This document shows, in pieces, positions 53,119 through 61,628 of a stretch of DNA of 64,000 nucleotides. Source of the DNA: Pseudomonas entomophila. Lineage in GTDB: Bacteria > Pseudomonadota > Gammaproteobacteria > Pseudomonadales > Pseudomonadaceae. Under the pieces are notes generated by a model. The model searched no databases and was not told the DNA's origin. It saw only the letters and a list, made by a program, of their open reading frames with translations. The DNA lies in contig NZ_JARGCS010000056.1 in assembly GCF_029193575.1 (NCBI RefSeq), positions 434,001-498,000 on the forward strand, in the 5' to 3' direction. Position 1 is the first letter of the stretch. Every line of letters begins with the position of its first letter. A program made the position numbers and the translations under genes.

Positions 53119-54267
53119 TCAGCTCTGCGACACGGACTTGGGCAGGATGTCGTTGGCCACCATCTCGCCGAACGGGCTGACGTAGCCACCGCTTTTCGGC
53201 TGCTCGGGGCGCTGCACGTCCAGGTGCGGGAACAGCAGCTCGGCGACGCGGTACGACTCTTCCAGGTGCGGGTAGCCGGAGAAGATGAAGGTGTCGATGC
53301 CCAGGTCCGCGTATTCCTTGACCCGTGCCGCCACGGTCGGGCCGTCGCCGACCAGCGCGGTGCCGGCGCCGCCGCGCACCAGGCCGACGCCGGCCCACAG
53401 GTTGGGGCTGACTTCCAGCTTGTCGCGGTTGCCGCCGTGCAGGGCGGCCATGCGCTGCTGGCCGACCGAGTCGAAGCGTGCCAGCGAGGCCTGGGCGCGG
53501 GCGATGGTGTCGTCGTCCAGGTGCGAGATCAGGCGGTCTGCGGCGGCCCAGGCTTCTTCGTTGGTTTCCCGCACGATCACGTGCAGGCGGATGCCGAAGC
53601 GTACTTCGCGGCCCTGGGCGGCGGCCTTCGCACGCACGGCGGCGATCTTCTCGGCCACGGCGGACGGTGGCTCACCCCAGGTCAGGTACAGCTCGACCTG
53701 CTCGGCGGCCAGGTCCTGGGCGGCGTCGGAGGAGCCGCCGAAGTACAGCGGCGGGCGCGGCTGCTGGATCGGCGGGTAGAGCAGCTTGGCGCCCTTCACC
53801 TGGATGTGCTTGCCGTCGTAATCGACCACTTCGCCCTCGAGCACCTTGCGCCAGATGCGGGTGAACTCCACCGACGCTTCGTAGCGCTCCTGGTGGTTCA
53901 GGTGCAGGCCATCGCCGGCCAGCTCGTCAGGGTCACCGCCGGTCACCAGGTTGAACAGCGCACGGCCGTTGGACAGGCGGTCGAGGGTCGCGGCCTGGCG
54001 CGCGGCCACAGTGGGCGAAATGATGCCTGGGCGCAGGGCGACCAGGAACTTCAAGTGCTGGGTCAGCGGAATCAGCGAGGCGGCCACCAGCCAAGAGTCC
54101 TCGCAGGAACGCCCGGTAGGGATCAGCACACCACCGAAACCGAGGCGGTCAGCGGCCTGGGCGATCTGCGTCAGGTAGCCGTGGTCGACGGCGCGCGCGC
54201 CCTCGGAGGTGCCCAGGTACTTGCCGTCGCCGTGGGTGGGAAGGAACCAGAAGATGTTAAGGCTCAT
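53119..54267 (-). CDS. ssuD: FMNH2-dependent alkanesulfonate monooxygenase
   Basis: A 382-residue bacterial-luciferase-family monooxygenase that cleaves C1-C14 sulfonates to aldehyde and sulfite with FMNH2 and O2. Family landmarks: NIFWFLPTHGDGKYLG at the N-terminus, the active-site Cys in GRSCEDSW, VTGGDPDELAGDG, and FSGYPHLEESYRVAE at the C-terminus. Only three internal sulfur residues. It depends on reduced flavin from SsuE. Confidence 0.96.
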   Translation of the reverse strand: MSLNIFWFLPTHGDGKYLGTSEGARAVDHGYLTQIAQAADRLGFGGVLIPTGRSCEDSWLVAASLIPLTQHLKFLVALRPGIISPTVAARQAATLDRLSNGRALFNLVTGGDPDELAGDGLHLNHQERYEASVEFTRIWRKVLEGEVVDYDGKHIQVKGAKLLYPPIQQPRPPLYFGGSSDAAQDLAAEQVELYLTWGEPPSAVAEKIAAVRAKAAAQGREVRFGIRLHVIVRETNEEAWAAADRLISHLDDDTIARAQASLARFDSVGQQRMAALHGGNRDKLEVSPNLWAGVGLVRGGAGTALVGDGPTVAARVKEYADLGIDTFIFSGYPHLEESYRVAELLFPHLDVQRPEQPKSGGYVSPFGEMVANDILPKSVSQS

Positions 54268-54294
54268 TGGAGTTGTCTCCTCAAGGGTGGCTCA

Positions 54295-54313
54295 GCCGGG
54301 GCGGCGCCCCGGC
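54295..54313 (-). terminator. GC hairpin between ssuA and ssuD
   Basis: An 8-bp perfect stem GCCGGGGC / GCCCCGGC with a 3-nt loop, with no T tract, in the 59-bp gap after ssuA. A structure in the same place follows tauA. It probably protects the 3' end of the binding-protein message or limits read-through. Confidence 0.5.
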
Positions 54314-54326
54314 GCGGGCGAAGGGT

Positions 54327-55292
54327 TCAAGGCGCGCTGGCGACCTTGGCCGGGGGTGTCCAGATCACGTCCTTGATGCTCAAGGGCTTGGGAATCAGCT
54401 TCAGGCCGTGGAAGGTGTCGGCGATCTTCTGCTGCGCGGCCACCACCTCCGGGGTCAGCGCAGCGGCGCCGTAGCCCTGGCGCTTGACCGAGATCAGGGT
54501 GATGTCTGTCGGCAGGCCAAGCAGCGGCGCGACCTGGTCGGCCACCTCCTGCGGGTTGGTCTGGGCCCATTCGCCTACGGCGCGCACCTCGTCGATCAGG
54601 GTGTTGATCACCGCCGGGTGCTGGGTCGCATAGTTGCGAGTAGCCAGGTAGAACTGGTGGTTGTCGACCAGGCTGTTGCCATCACGCAGGGTACGGGCTT
54701 GCAACTGCTGCTCGGCAGCCGTCTGGTAGGGGTCCCAGATCGCCCAGGCATCGACGCTGCCACGCTCGAAAGCGGCGCGGGCATCAGCGGGCGGCAGGTA
54801 CACAGGCTGGATGTCGCTGTACTTGAGGCCTGCATCCTCGAGGGCGCGCACCAGCAGGTAGTGCACGTTGGAGCCTTTGGTCAGCGCGACTTTCTTGCCC
54901 TCGAGCGCCTTCACCGACTGGATCGGCGAGCCCTTGGGCACGAGGATCGCCTCACTGTGCGGCGCAGGCGGCTCATAGGCGACGTAGAGCAGGTCGGCAC
55001 CGGCAGCCTGGGCGAAGACCGGCGGGGTCTCGCCCGTTACGCCGAAGTCGATAGAGCCGACGTTCAACCCCTCGAGCAGCTGTGGGCCACTGGGGAACTC
55101 GGTCCATTGCACGTCGATGCCCTGTTCCTTCAGGCGCTTCTCCAGCGAGCCCTTGGCCTTGAGCAGCACCAGGGTGCCGTATTTCTGGTAACCGATGCGC
55201 AGGCTCTCGGCCTGGGCTTGGGTGATGGCGCCGAAGGACACAGCCGCCGCAAACAGGGCGACCACACCACGACGCAAGAAGACTGTGCGCAT
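54327..55292 (-). CDS. ssuA: Sulfonate-binding periplasmic protein
   Basis: A 321-residue binding protein. The Sec signal peptide ends at QAQA (about residue 28), and the mature part starts ESLRIGYQKYGTLVLLK, the SsuA opening. Binding-site regions include GETPPVFAQAAG and WAIWDPYQ. Apart from the initiator Met I find no Met and no Cys in the whole protein. It sits upstream of ssuD in the order E-A-D-C-B-F. Confidence 0.94.
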   Translation of the reverse strand: MRTVFLRRGVVALFAAAVSFGAITQAQAESLRIGYQKYGTLVLLKAKGSLEKRLKEQGIDVQWTEFPSGPQLLEGLNVGSIDFGVTGETPPVFAQAAGADLLYVAYEPPAPHSEAILVPKGSPIQSVKALEGKKVALTKGSNVHYLLVRALEDAGLKYSDIQPVYLPPADARAAFERGSVDAWAIWDPYQTAAEQQLQARTLRDGNSLVDNHQFYLATRNYATQHPAVINTLIDEVRAVGEWAQTNPQEVADQVAPLLGLPTDITLISVKRQGYGAAALTPEVVAAQQKIADTFHGLKLIPKPLSIKDVIWTPPAKVASAP

Positions 55293-55385
55293 GGCGCTCT
55301 CCTGTGCGAATGAGGTTCGGGTTGCACCTGCTTGCCTCGTTGGCGGGCGAGTAAGGTGGAAAAACGGTAACGCGGTGTGGCCGGG

Positions 55386-55979
55386 TCAGATGCTCCAGCG
55401 GGCACTGATCAGGCGTTCGTTGAGCAGGCCTGGGGCGACGGGCTTGGGCCGGCGCGCCAGGGCGCCGTGGAAAGTTTCCAGCGAGTCGTTCAAGCGTTCT
55501 TCCAAAGCCGGGGCCAACTGGGCGGGGCGGTTGCCTTCGCCATAGGCGACCTGGCTGTCGTCGGCGAAGATCCCTTGCAGGGTCTCCTGCGCCTTGAGTG
55601 CCGACAGCACCGGTTTCAATGCGTAGTCCACGGCCAGCATGTGGGCGATGCTGCCGCCCGTGGCGATCGGCAGTACCACCTTGTGTTCCAGGGCGCGCTC
55701 GGGCAGCAGGTCGAGCAGGGTCTTCAGGGCGCCGGCGAACGAGGCCTTGTACACCGGGGTGGCTACCACCAGGCCATCGGCCTGGGCCAGCAGCTGCTGG
55801 AAGTGCTGCACTTGCGGGCTGTCGAAGCGTGCATGGAGCAAGTCTTCGGCGGGGAACTCGCGGACCTGGAAGGTCACCACCTCCACGCCACGGCCCTGCA
55901 GCCACTGGCGCGAGCGCTCGAGCAGCACGCCGGAGCGTGAACGGGTACTGGGGCTACCCCCGATAGAAACAACCAGCAT
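55386..55979 (-). CDS. ssuE: NADPH-dependent FMN reductase
   Basis: A 197-residue flavodoxin-fold reductase that supplies FMNH2 to SsuD. Signature blocks are VVSIGGSPSTRSRSG (phosphate-binding loop), VVATPVYKASFAGALKTLLDLLP and LPIATGGSIAHMLAVDYALKP. The start at 55979 gives the normal N-terminus. One internal Met, no Cys. It is the first gene of the ssu operon. Confidence 0.94.
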   Translation of the reverse strand: MLVVSIGGSPSTRSRSGVLLERSRQWLQGRGVEVVTFQVREFPAEDLLHARFDSPQVQHFQQLLAQADGLVVATPVYKASFAGALKTLLDLLPERALEHKVVLPIATGGSIAHMLAVDYALKPVLSALKAQETLQGIFADDSQVAYGEGNRPAQLAPALEERLNDSLETFHGALARRPKPVAPGLLNERLISARWSI

Positions 55980-56039
55980 TGCAGCGCTTCCTTCGATTCG
56001 GTTCCGGGGTCTGGCCCCTGTGGATGGCTTCGACATTAG

Positions 56040-56115
56040 CAGTTCGGCACATATATCTAGAAATCATATTTTTTCATTTGTTTATTCGATTTAGGCATTT
56101 AAATAGCGACGCCCA
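56040..56115 (-). promoter_or_regulatory. AT-rich promoter region of the ssu operon
   Basis: The gap upstream of ssuE contains a strongly AT-rich stretch with a palindromic ATTTAAAT (56097-56104) and a run of A/T tracts, suited to a CysB-controlled promoter. A degenerate REP-like sequence follows at 56118-56145. No exact operator can be assigned. Confidence 0.35.
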
Positions 56116-56170
56116 ATGCGCGAGCAAGCCCCGCGATAGGGCCGCTGACTTCGCCAAAAACCTCAAGACG

Positions 56171-56194
56171 AAAAAAGGGCCGTCGAAACGGCCC
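56171..56194 (-). terminator. Rho-independent terminator of lsfA
   Basis: On the minus strand a 7-bp stem GGGCCGT / ACGGCCC with a 4-nt loop is followed by T6 (A run at 56171-56176), 42 bp after the lsfA stop. Confidence 0.85.
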
Positions 56195-56235
56195 GAAGAT
56201 CCCTGCTATGGCTAAGAGCATGCAACAAAGACGGT

Positions 56236-56874
56236 TTAACGGTTGGGTTGCGGGGTCAGGCGCAGGTAAGGCTTGACCGCCCGGTAACCTTTGGGGAAAC
56301 GCTGCTTGATCTCGTCCTCGTCCTTCAGCGACGGCACGATCACCACCTCGTCACCGTCCTGCCAGTTGGCGGGGGTGGCGACCTTGTGGTTGTCGGTCAA
56401 CTGCAGCGAGTCGATCACCCGCAGGATCTCGTTGAAGTTGCGCCCCGTGCTCGCCGGGTAGGTGATGGTCAGGCGCACCTTCTTGTTCGGGTCGATGACG
56501 AACAGCGAACGCACGGTGAGGGTGTCGTTGGCGTTGGGGTGGATCAGGTCGTACAGGTCGGAGACCTTGCGATCGGCGTCGGCGAGGATCGGGAAGTTGA
56601 CCACGGTGTTCTGGGTCTCGTTAATGTCCTCGATCCAGCGGTGATGCGAGTCGACCGGGTCGACCGACAGGGCGATGGCCTTGACCCCGCGCTCGGCGAA
56701 CTGGTCCTTGAGCTTGGCGGTCAAGCCCAGCTCGGTGGTGCACACCGGGGTGAAGTCGGCCGGGTGGGAGAACAGCACGCCCCAGCTGTTGCCCAGCCAC
56801 TCGTGGAAGCGGATCTTGCCGGCGCTGGAATCCTGTTCGAAGTCGGGGGCGATGTCGCCGAGTTTGAGGCTCAT
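56236..56874 (-). CDS. lsfA: 1-Cys peroxiredoxin LsfA
   Basis: A 212-residue Prx6-type 1-Cys peroxiredoxin that reduces hydroperoxides, known in Pseudomonas as a sulfate-starvation-induced protein. The peroxidatic Cys45 is in HPADFTPVCTTELG. The C-terminal Prx6 extension (AVKPYLRLTPQPN) is present. Cys45 is the only Cys and there is no Met after the initiator, so every dispensable sulfur atom is absent. It has its own promoter region with inverted repeats and its own terminator. Confidence 0.95.
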   Translation of the reverse strand: MSLKLGDIAPDFEQDSSAGKIRFHEWLGNSWGVLFSHPADFTPVCTTELGLTAKLKDQFAERGVKAIALSVDPVDSHHRWIEDINETQNTVVNFPILADADRKVSDLYDLIHPNANDTLTVRSLFVIDPNKKVRLTITYPASTGRNFNEILRVIDSLQLTDNHKVATPANWQDGDEVVIVPSLKDEDEIKQRFPKGYRAVKPYLRLTPQPNR

Positions 56875-56946
56875 GAAACGGGCTCCTTTGTGCTGTTTTT
56901 GGTCTCGATGAGTTCAATGTGCCTGCTTCTGAATAAAAATAAAAAG

Positions 56947-56984
56947 AATAAATATCGATTTATTTATAACCGTATCGCATACGG
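56947..56984. promoter_or_regulatory. Two inverted repeats upstream of lsfA
   Basis: AATAAAT-4 nt-ATTTATT (56947-56964) and CCGTAT-3 nt-ATACGG (56970-56984) lie in tandem about 73-110 bp upstream of the lsfA ATG, in an AT-rich region. Position fits an activator site and promoter; the factor is unknown (CysB is a candidate). Confidence 0.4.
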
Positions 56985-56997
56985 AATCACAGGCAAG

Positions 56998-57025
56998 AAA
57001 AAGCCTCGCAAAGGCGAGGCTTTTT
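56998..57025 (-). terminator. Terminator of the porin gene
   Basis: Stem GCCTCGC / GCGAGGC with AAAG loop, extended by A5/T5 on either side, so it can act in either direction. It lies 29 bp after the porin stop. Confidence 0.85.
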
Positions 57026-57053
57026 CGTTCAGCGCATCCGCAGTGTAGACAAA

Positions 57054-58376
57054 TTACAGCAGCGGGATGGAGTAGCTGAGGATCACGCGGTTTTCGTCCT
57101 GGGCACGGGTGGTGCTGGCCAGGTCGCTACGCCATACGGCGTTCCGCCAGGCAACGCCCAGGCCTTTCAGGGTGCCGTCCGGCACGACGTAGGCCAGGGT
57201 CAGGTCACGTTCCCATTCGCTACGGTCGCCAATGGCCGAGTCGATGTTGTCACCCTTCAGGTAGATCACACCGGCGGTCAGGCCAGGTACACCAACGGTG
57301 GCGAAGTCGTAGGAGTAACGGGCTTGCCAGGTACGCTCACCGGCACGACCGAACTTCTGGATCTGCATGTCGGTGATGGTGTAGTTGGACGAGCCGTCAC
57401 CCTGGTTCAGCCATGGGAAGTCGCTGTCGCCATTGCTGACCTGGTAGCCGCCACCAAAGGTGTGGCCTTTGACCGAGTACAGGAACAGGGCGCTGTACAG
57501 GTCGTTGTCGACCTTGCCCTTGGTGCCATTGCCGTACCAGCCGGTGGTGTAGTAGGCCGGGTCGTTGCCGTTGGCGCCGTCGTCGGTGCTGTGGAAGTAG
57601 CGGAAGTCGGACTTCAGGGTGCCCGGGCCGATCGCCCAGCTGTGTACCGCGCCCAGGAAGTGCTGCTTGTAGAAGTCTTCCAGGTTGCCGTAGTAGTACT
57701 GCAGCAGCAGGTCCTTGGTCAGCTTGTAGTCAGCGCCAGCGTACAGGAACTTGTTGCTGAAGCTGCCGGTGCGGGCGTTGTTGGCGCCAGCGAGGGACAG
57801 GCCTTCGGTGTTGGTCGAGTTACGCCCTTTGACGTGCTCGATCTGGCCACCGATCAGGGTCAGGTCCTTGATTTCGTTCGAGGTGATCTGGCCACCTTCG
57901 AAGGTCTGCGGCAGCAGGCGACCGTCGTTGTAGCTGATGACCGGCAGCTTCGGCAGCAGGGTGCCGTAGCGGAATTCGGTCTGGGAGATCTTCGCCTTGG
58001 CAGCTACGCCCAAGCTGGAGAAGTCATTCACCGCACGACCGTCGCTGTCGGTCGGAAACACGGTACCGCCGTAGCTAGCGCTGCTGGCGTTGCCGTGACG
58101 GCCTTTGCCCGAATCCAGACGAATACCCAGCAGGCCGATGGCGTCGACGCCGAAGCCTACGGTGCCTTGGGTGAAGCCGGAGGTGTAGTCCAGTTGGAAG
58201 CCTTGACCCCACTCTTCCGAGTAGTTGGTGGTGGCGCCCTGGTTACGGTTGTCGGTGTTGATGTAGAAATTGCGCAGCTTCAGAGTAGCCTTGCTGTCCT
58301 CGATGAAGCCGGCAGCGCCTGCTTGTTGGGCGAGAACCCCCAGTGCCACGGCCAGGGCCAGGCTGGACTTGTACAT
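57054..58376 (-). CDS. oprE: OprD-family outer-membrane porin
   Basis: A 440-residue porin with a signal peptide (residues 1-22, ending QQAGA) and the OprD-family start GFIEDSKATLKLRNFYIN. Strand-like alternation continues to the terminal aromatic/hydrophobic end (ILSYSIPLL). Placed between lsfA and tauA, it probably admits sulfonates or sulfate esters under sulfur limitation, an inference from context. It contains no Cys and a single internal Met. The symbol follows the OprE/OprQ-like group and is tentative. Confidence 0.85.
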   Translation of the reverse strand: MYKSSLALAVALGVLAQQAGAAGFIEDSKATLKLRNFYINTDNRNQGATTNYSEEWGQGFQLDYTSGFTQGTVGFGVDAIGLLGIRLDSGKGRHGNASSASYGGTVFPTDSDGRAVNDFSSLGVAAKAKISQTEFRYGTLLPKLPVISYNDGRLLPQTFEGGQITSNEIKDLTLIGGQIEHVKGRNSTNTEGLSLAGANNARTGSFSNKFLYAGADYKLTKDLLLQYYYGNLEDFYKQHFLGAVHSWAIGPGTLKSDFRYFHSTDDGANGNDPAYYTTGWYGNGTKGKVDNDLYSALFLYSVKGHTFGGGYQVSNGDSDFPWLNQGDGSSNYTITDMQIQKFGRAGERTWQARYSYDFATVGVPGLTAGVIYLKGDNIDSAIGDRSEWERDLTLAYVVPDGTLKGLGVAWRNAVWRSDLASTTRAQDENRVILSYSIPLL

Positions 58377-58865
58377 AAATTGCTCCTCTACGTTCTAATT
58401 TTTGTGTGTCGCACGCGGTGGGATCTATCGCCCCACTCGCCGTTGATTGGCGATTTAGCACCAAAGCGTGACCGGTAAGTCAATCGTTACCGGGCGCTTC
58501 TAGACTTTGGTCTAAGCCGCCACCCCGGGCTACAGGATAATGACAATCCTATAAATCCAAAATGACCGTTTTGTGAATTTCTAAGATTTTTAAGGAATAT
58601 CCCCTGAACTTTCACAGCCAAAAGAGGTATCGACCGCAGGGCGCAATAGCTTTAGGTTATCTGCAAACGTTTGCCAATAGCCACGCCCGTGAAATGTTGT
58701 GAATTTTTCAGCCGTTTCGATTTCACGCCCGCCGTTGAGCGGCGCGTTGGGCTTAAAGCAATTGGCTCCTAAGCTAATGCAAAAAAGTTATTTATTTTAA
58801 GTTTCTTAGATCATCTAGTCTTCTCGCCATCCAGCCCCCCTAATTGCCTGACGAGAGGTTCAACC
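58377..58865. promoter_or_regulatory. 489-bp divergent control region between porin and tauA
   Basis: No gene is seen. The centre and the tauA side are unusually AT-rich for this genome (for example 58781-58815, with TTATTTATTTTAAG), fitting promoters for both the porin and tauABCD. The length leaves room for several activator sites; CysB and, for tau, TauR-type control are candidates but I cannot place exact sites. GAGAGG precedes the tauA ATG and GAGGAG the porin ATG. Confidence 0.5.
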
Positions 58866-59837
58866 ATGATCCCGCACGCCCCGCTGCGCCTGTTCGCCGC
58901 GCTGACCCTGGCCGGCGCCAGCTGGCTCGCCCAGGCAGCCGACCTGACCGTTGCCTACCAGACCACCGTCGACCCGGCCAAGGTGGCCCAGGCCGACGGC
59001 GCCTATGAAAAGGCCAGCAAGGCCAGCATCGACTGGCGCAAGTTCGACAACGGCGCCGACATCATCACCGCCGTGGCCTCCGGCGACGTGCAGATCGGCT
59101 ACCTGGGCTCCAGCCCGCTGGCCGCCGCCGCCACCCGCAAGCTGCCAGTCGAGACCTTCCTGATCGCCACGCAGATTGGCGCCGGCGAAGCGCTGGTCGC
59201 CCGCGACAGCATCAAGACCCCAGAGGACCTGATCGGCAAGAAGGTCGCCGTGCCGTTCGTCTCCACCGGCCACTACAGCCTGTTGGCGGCGCTGAAGACC
59301 TGGAACATCGACCCGTCCAAGGTGCAGATCCTCAACCTCGCGCCACCGGCGATCATCGCCGCCTGGAAGCGCGGCGACATCGACGCCACCTACGTCTGGG
59401 ACCCGGCCCTGGGCGTGGCCAAGGAAAACGGCAAGGTGCTGATCACCTCCGGCGAGCTGGCCAAGAAAGGCGCGCCGACCTTTGACGCGTGGATCGTGCG
59501 CAAGGACTTCGCCGCCAAGCACCCGGAGATCGTCAAGTCGTTCGCCAAGGTCACCCTCGACGCCTACGCCGACTACCGCAAGGACCCCAAGGCCTGGCTG
59601 GCCAACGCCGAGAACGTCAACAAGCTGGCCAAGCTGTCCGGTGCGAAAACCACCGACATCCCGCTGCTGCTCGAAGGCAACGTCTACCCGCTGGCCGCCG
59701 ACCAGGCCAGCGCCCTCGGCGCGCCGACCACCCAGGCGCTCACCGACACGGCCACCTTCCTCAAGCAGCAGGGCAAGGTCGAGGCGGTGCTGCCGGACTA
59801 CTCGCCATACGTGAGCGCGCAGTACCTGCCTAACTGA
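58866..59837 (+). CDS. tauA: Taurine-binding periplasmic protein
   Basis: A 323-residue binding protein with signal peptide (ending AQAA, about residue 25), mature start DLTVAYQTTVDPAKVAQ as in TauA. Binding-site blocks are DIITAVASGDVQIGYLGSSP and YVWDPALG. No Cys and no Met other than the initiator. A GC hairpin lies between it and tauB. Confidence 0.94.
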   Translation: MIPHAPLRLFAALTLAGASWLAQAADLTVAYQTTVDPAKVAQADGAYEKASKASIDWRKFDNGADIITAVASGDVQIGYLGSSPLAAAATRKLPVETFLIATQIGAGEALVARDSIKTPEDLIGKKVAVPFVSTGHYSLLAALKTWNIDPSKVQILNLAPPAIIAAWKRGDIDATYVWDPALGVAKENGKVLITSGELAKKGAPTFDAWIVRKDFAAKHPEIVKSFAKVTLDAYADYRKDPKAWLANAENVNKLAKLSGAKTTDIPLLLEGNVYPLAADQASALGAPTTQALTDTATFLKQQGKVEAVLPDYSPYVSAQYLPN

Positions 59838-59873
59838 CCCTGGGCAGCCACACGCCCATGTAGAACCGCGAAA

Positions 59874-59890
59874 GGGGCGCAACGCGCCCC
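59874..59890 (+). terminator. GC hairpin between tauA and tauB
   Basis: A 7-bp perfect stem GGGGCGC / GCGCCCC with AAC loop, without T tract. It is placed like the hairpin after ssuA and may stabilise a tauA-rich message. Confidence 0.5.
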
Positions 59891-59918
59891 CAGTAGCCCC
59901 CAACGACCGGAGCCTGAC

Positions 59919-60713
59919 ATGGCCTTGCTCGAACTGGAGCGCATCAGCGCACAGTACCCCGGCGCCGACACCCCGGTGCTGGCCGACATCAACCTGAGCC
60001 TCGGCCCGCGCCAACTGCTGGTGGCCCTCGGCCCCTCCGGCAGCGGCAAGACCTCGCTGCTCAACCTGATCGCCGGCTTCGTCGCCCCCAGCGACGGCCA
60101 GATCACCCTCGACGGCCATCCCGTGCAAGGCCCTGGCGCGGAGCGCGGGGTGGTGTTCCAGGACGATGCCCTGCTGCCCTGGCAGGACGTGCTGGGCAAT
60201 GTCGCCTTCGGCCTCGAACTGGCCGGCATCCCTCGCGCGCAACGTGAAGCCAAGGCCCGCGAGATGCTCGCGTTGGTGGACCTCGCCGGCTTTGGCGATC
60301 GGCGCATCTGGCAGCTTTCCGGTGGGCAGAGGCAGCGCGTGGGCCTGGCCCGGGCGCTGGCCGCCGACCCGCGGGTGCTGCTGATGGACGAACCGTTCGG
60401 CGCCCTCGACGCCTTCACCCGCGAACAGATGCAGGAACTGCTGCTGCAGGTGTGGCAGCGCACCGCCAAGCCGGTGTTCCTGATCACCCACGACATCGAA
60501 GAAGCGGTGTTCCTCGCCACCGAACTGGTGCTGTTGGCACCCAACCCCGGGCGCGTGGTCGAGCGCCTGCAACTGGACTTCGGCCAGCGCTATGCCGCGG
60601 GCGAGCCAGCGCGGGCGATCAAGTCCGACCCGCGCTTCATCGAGACCCGCGAGCACGTGTTGGCGCGGGTGTTTTCCCAACGTCAGGGCACACGCCAGCA
60701 GGAGTCCGCATGA
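59919..60713 (+). CDS. tauB: Taurine ABC transporter ATPase
   Basis: A 264-residue ABC ATPase. Walker A GPSGSGKTS, Q-loop FQDDALLPW, signature LSGGQRQR, Walker B VLLMDEP, and the H-loop LITHDIEEA. Three internal Met, no Cys. The last bases overlap tauC. Confidence 0.94.
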   Translation: MALLELERISAQYPGADTPVLADINLSLGPRQLLVALGPSGSGKTSLLNLIAGFVAPSDGQITLDGHPVQGPGAERGVVFQDDALLPWQDVLGNVAFGLELAGIPRAQREAKAREMLALVDLAGFGDRRIWQLSGGQRQRVGLARALAADPRVLLMDEPFGALDAFTREQMQELLLQVWQRTAKPVFLITHDIEEAVFLATELVLLAPNPGRVVERLQLDFGQRYAAGEPARAIKSDPRFIETREHVLARVFSQRQGTRQQESA

Positions 60714-61552
60714 GCAGCCTGGACCTGCCCGTCGCCGGCAAGCGCGACACCCCCAAGCCCCTCGCCGTGGCCCGCGCACGCCGGCCACTGCCTACCCGCT
60801 GGATCAGCGCCCTGACCCTGGCCACCCTGCTACTGGCCTGGTGGCTGGTGACCGCCGCCGGCTGGGTCGAGCCCTTGTTCCTGCCCGGCCCCGGCGACAT
60901 CCTGGCCAAGGCCTGGCTGCTGCTGACCCAGGGCTACATGGATGCCAGCCTCTGGCAGCACCTGGGCGCCAGCCTGGGGCGCATCGGCCTGGCGCTGGTG
61001 GCAGCGACCCTGACCGCCGTGCCGGTGGGCATCGCCATCGGCTACAACCGCGTGGCACGAGGCATTTTCGACCCATTGATCGAGTTCTACCGGCCGATCC
61101 CGCCACTGGCCTACCTGCCACTGATCGTGATCTGGTGCGGCATCGGCGAGTTGTCCAAGGTGCTGCTGATCTACCTGGCGATCTTCGCTCCGATCGCCAT
61201 CGCCACCGCCACCGGCGTGCGCACCGTCGACCCGGCCAAGCTGCGCGCCGCGCAGTCGCTGGGCGCGAGCCGGGCGCAGCTGATTCGCCATGTGATCCTG
61301 CCGAGCGCGTTGCCGGACATCCTCACCGGCATTCGCATCGGTCTGGGGGTTGGCTGGTCGACCCTGGTGGCCGCCGAGCTGATCGCCGCCACCAGCGGGC
61401 TGGGCTTCATGGTGCAGTCGGCAGCGCAGTTCCTGGTCACCGACGTGGTGGTGCTGGGGATCCTGCTGATCGCCTTGATCGCCTTCGCCCTGGAGATGGG
61501 CCTGCGCGCCCTGCAACGCCGGCTGGTGCCCTGGCATGGGCAGAGCCACTGA
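60710..61552 (+). CDS. tauC: Taurine ABC transporter permease
   Basis: A 280-residue permease with about six membrane segments and an EAA-type loop (KLRAAQSLGASRAQLIRHVILPSALP). The ATG at 60710 overlaps the tauB stop by 4 bp, with GCAGGAG upstream. Four internal sulfur residues. Confidence 0.94.
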   Translation: MSSLDLPVAGKRDTPKPLAVARARRPLPTRWISALTLATLLLAWWLVTAAGWVEPLFLPGPGDILAKAWLLLTQGYMDASLWQHLGASLGRIGLALVAATLTAVPVGIAIGYNRVARGIFDPLIEFYRPIPPLAYLPLIVIWCGIGELSKVLLIYLAIFAPIAIATATGVRTVDPAKLRAAQSLGASRAQLIRHVILPSALPDILTGIRIGLGVGWSTLVAAELIAATSGLGFMVQSAAQFLVTDVVVLGILLIALIAFALEMGLRALQRRLVPWHGQSH

Positions 61553-61559
61553 CCTTTTC

Positions 61560-61590
61560 GGCCTTATCGCGGCAAGCCCGCGATAAGGCC
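61560..61590. repeat. REP-like 13-bp perfect inverted repeat between tauC and tauD
   Basis: GGCCTTATCGCGG pairs exactly with CCGCGATAAGGCC around a CAAGC loop. It is a symmetric variant of the P. putida REP and sits inside the tau operon, 7 bp after tauC. Confidence 0.75.
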
Positions 61591-61628
61591 CGCAACGACA
61601 CCGCCAACCGCCCCCCTTCGAGTCCGAC

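Noticed and set aside
56118..56145. A REP-like sequence upstream of the ssu operon
   Set aside because: It shares only the GCAAGCCCCGCGATAGGGCC part and the symmetry is poor; it may be a decayed copy, so it is not listed as a full REP.
61556..61628. A possible small gene or terminator between tauC and tauD
   Set aside because: The gap is explained by one REP-like inverted repeat without a T tract; no start codon with a ribosome site is present.
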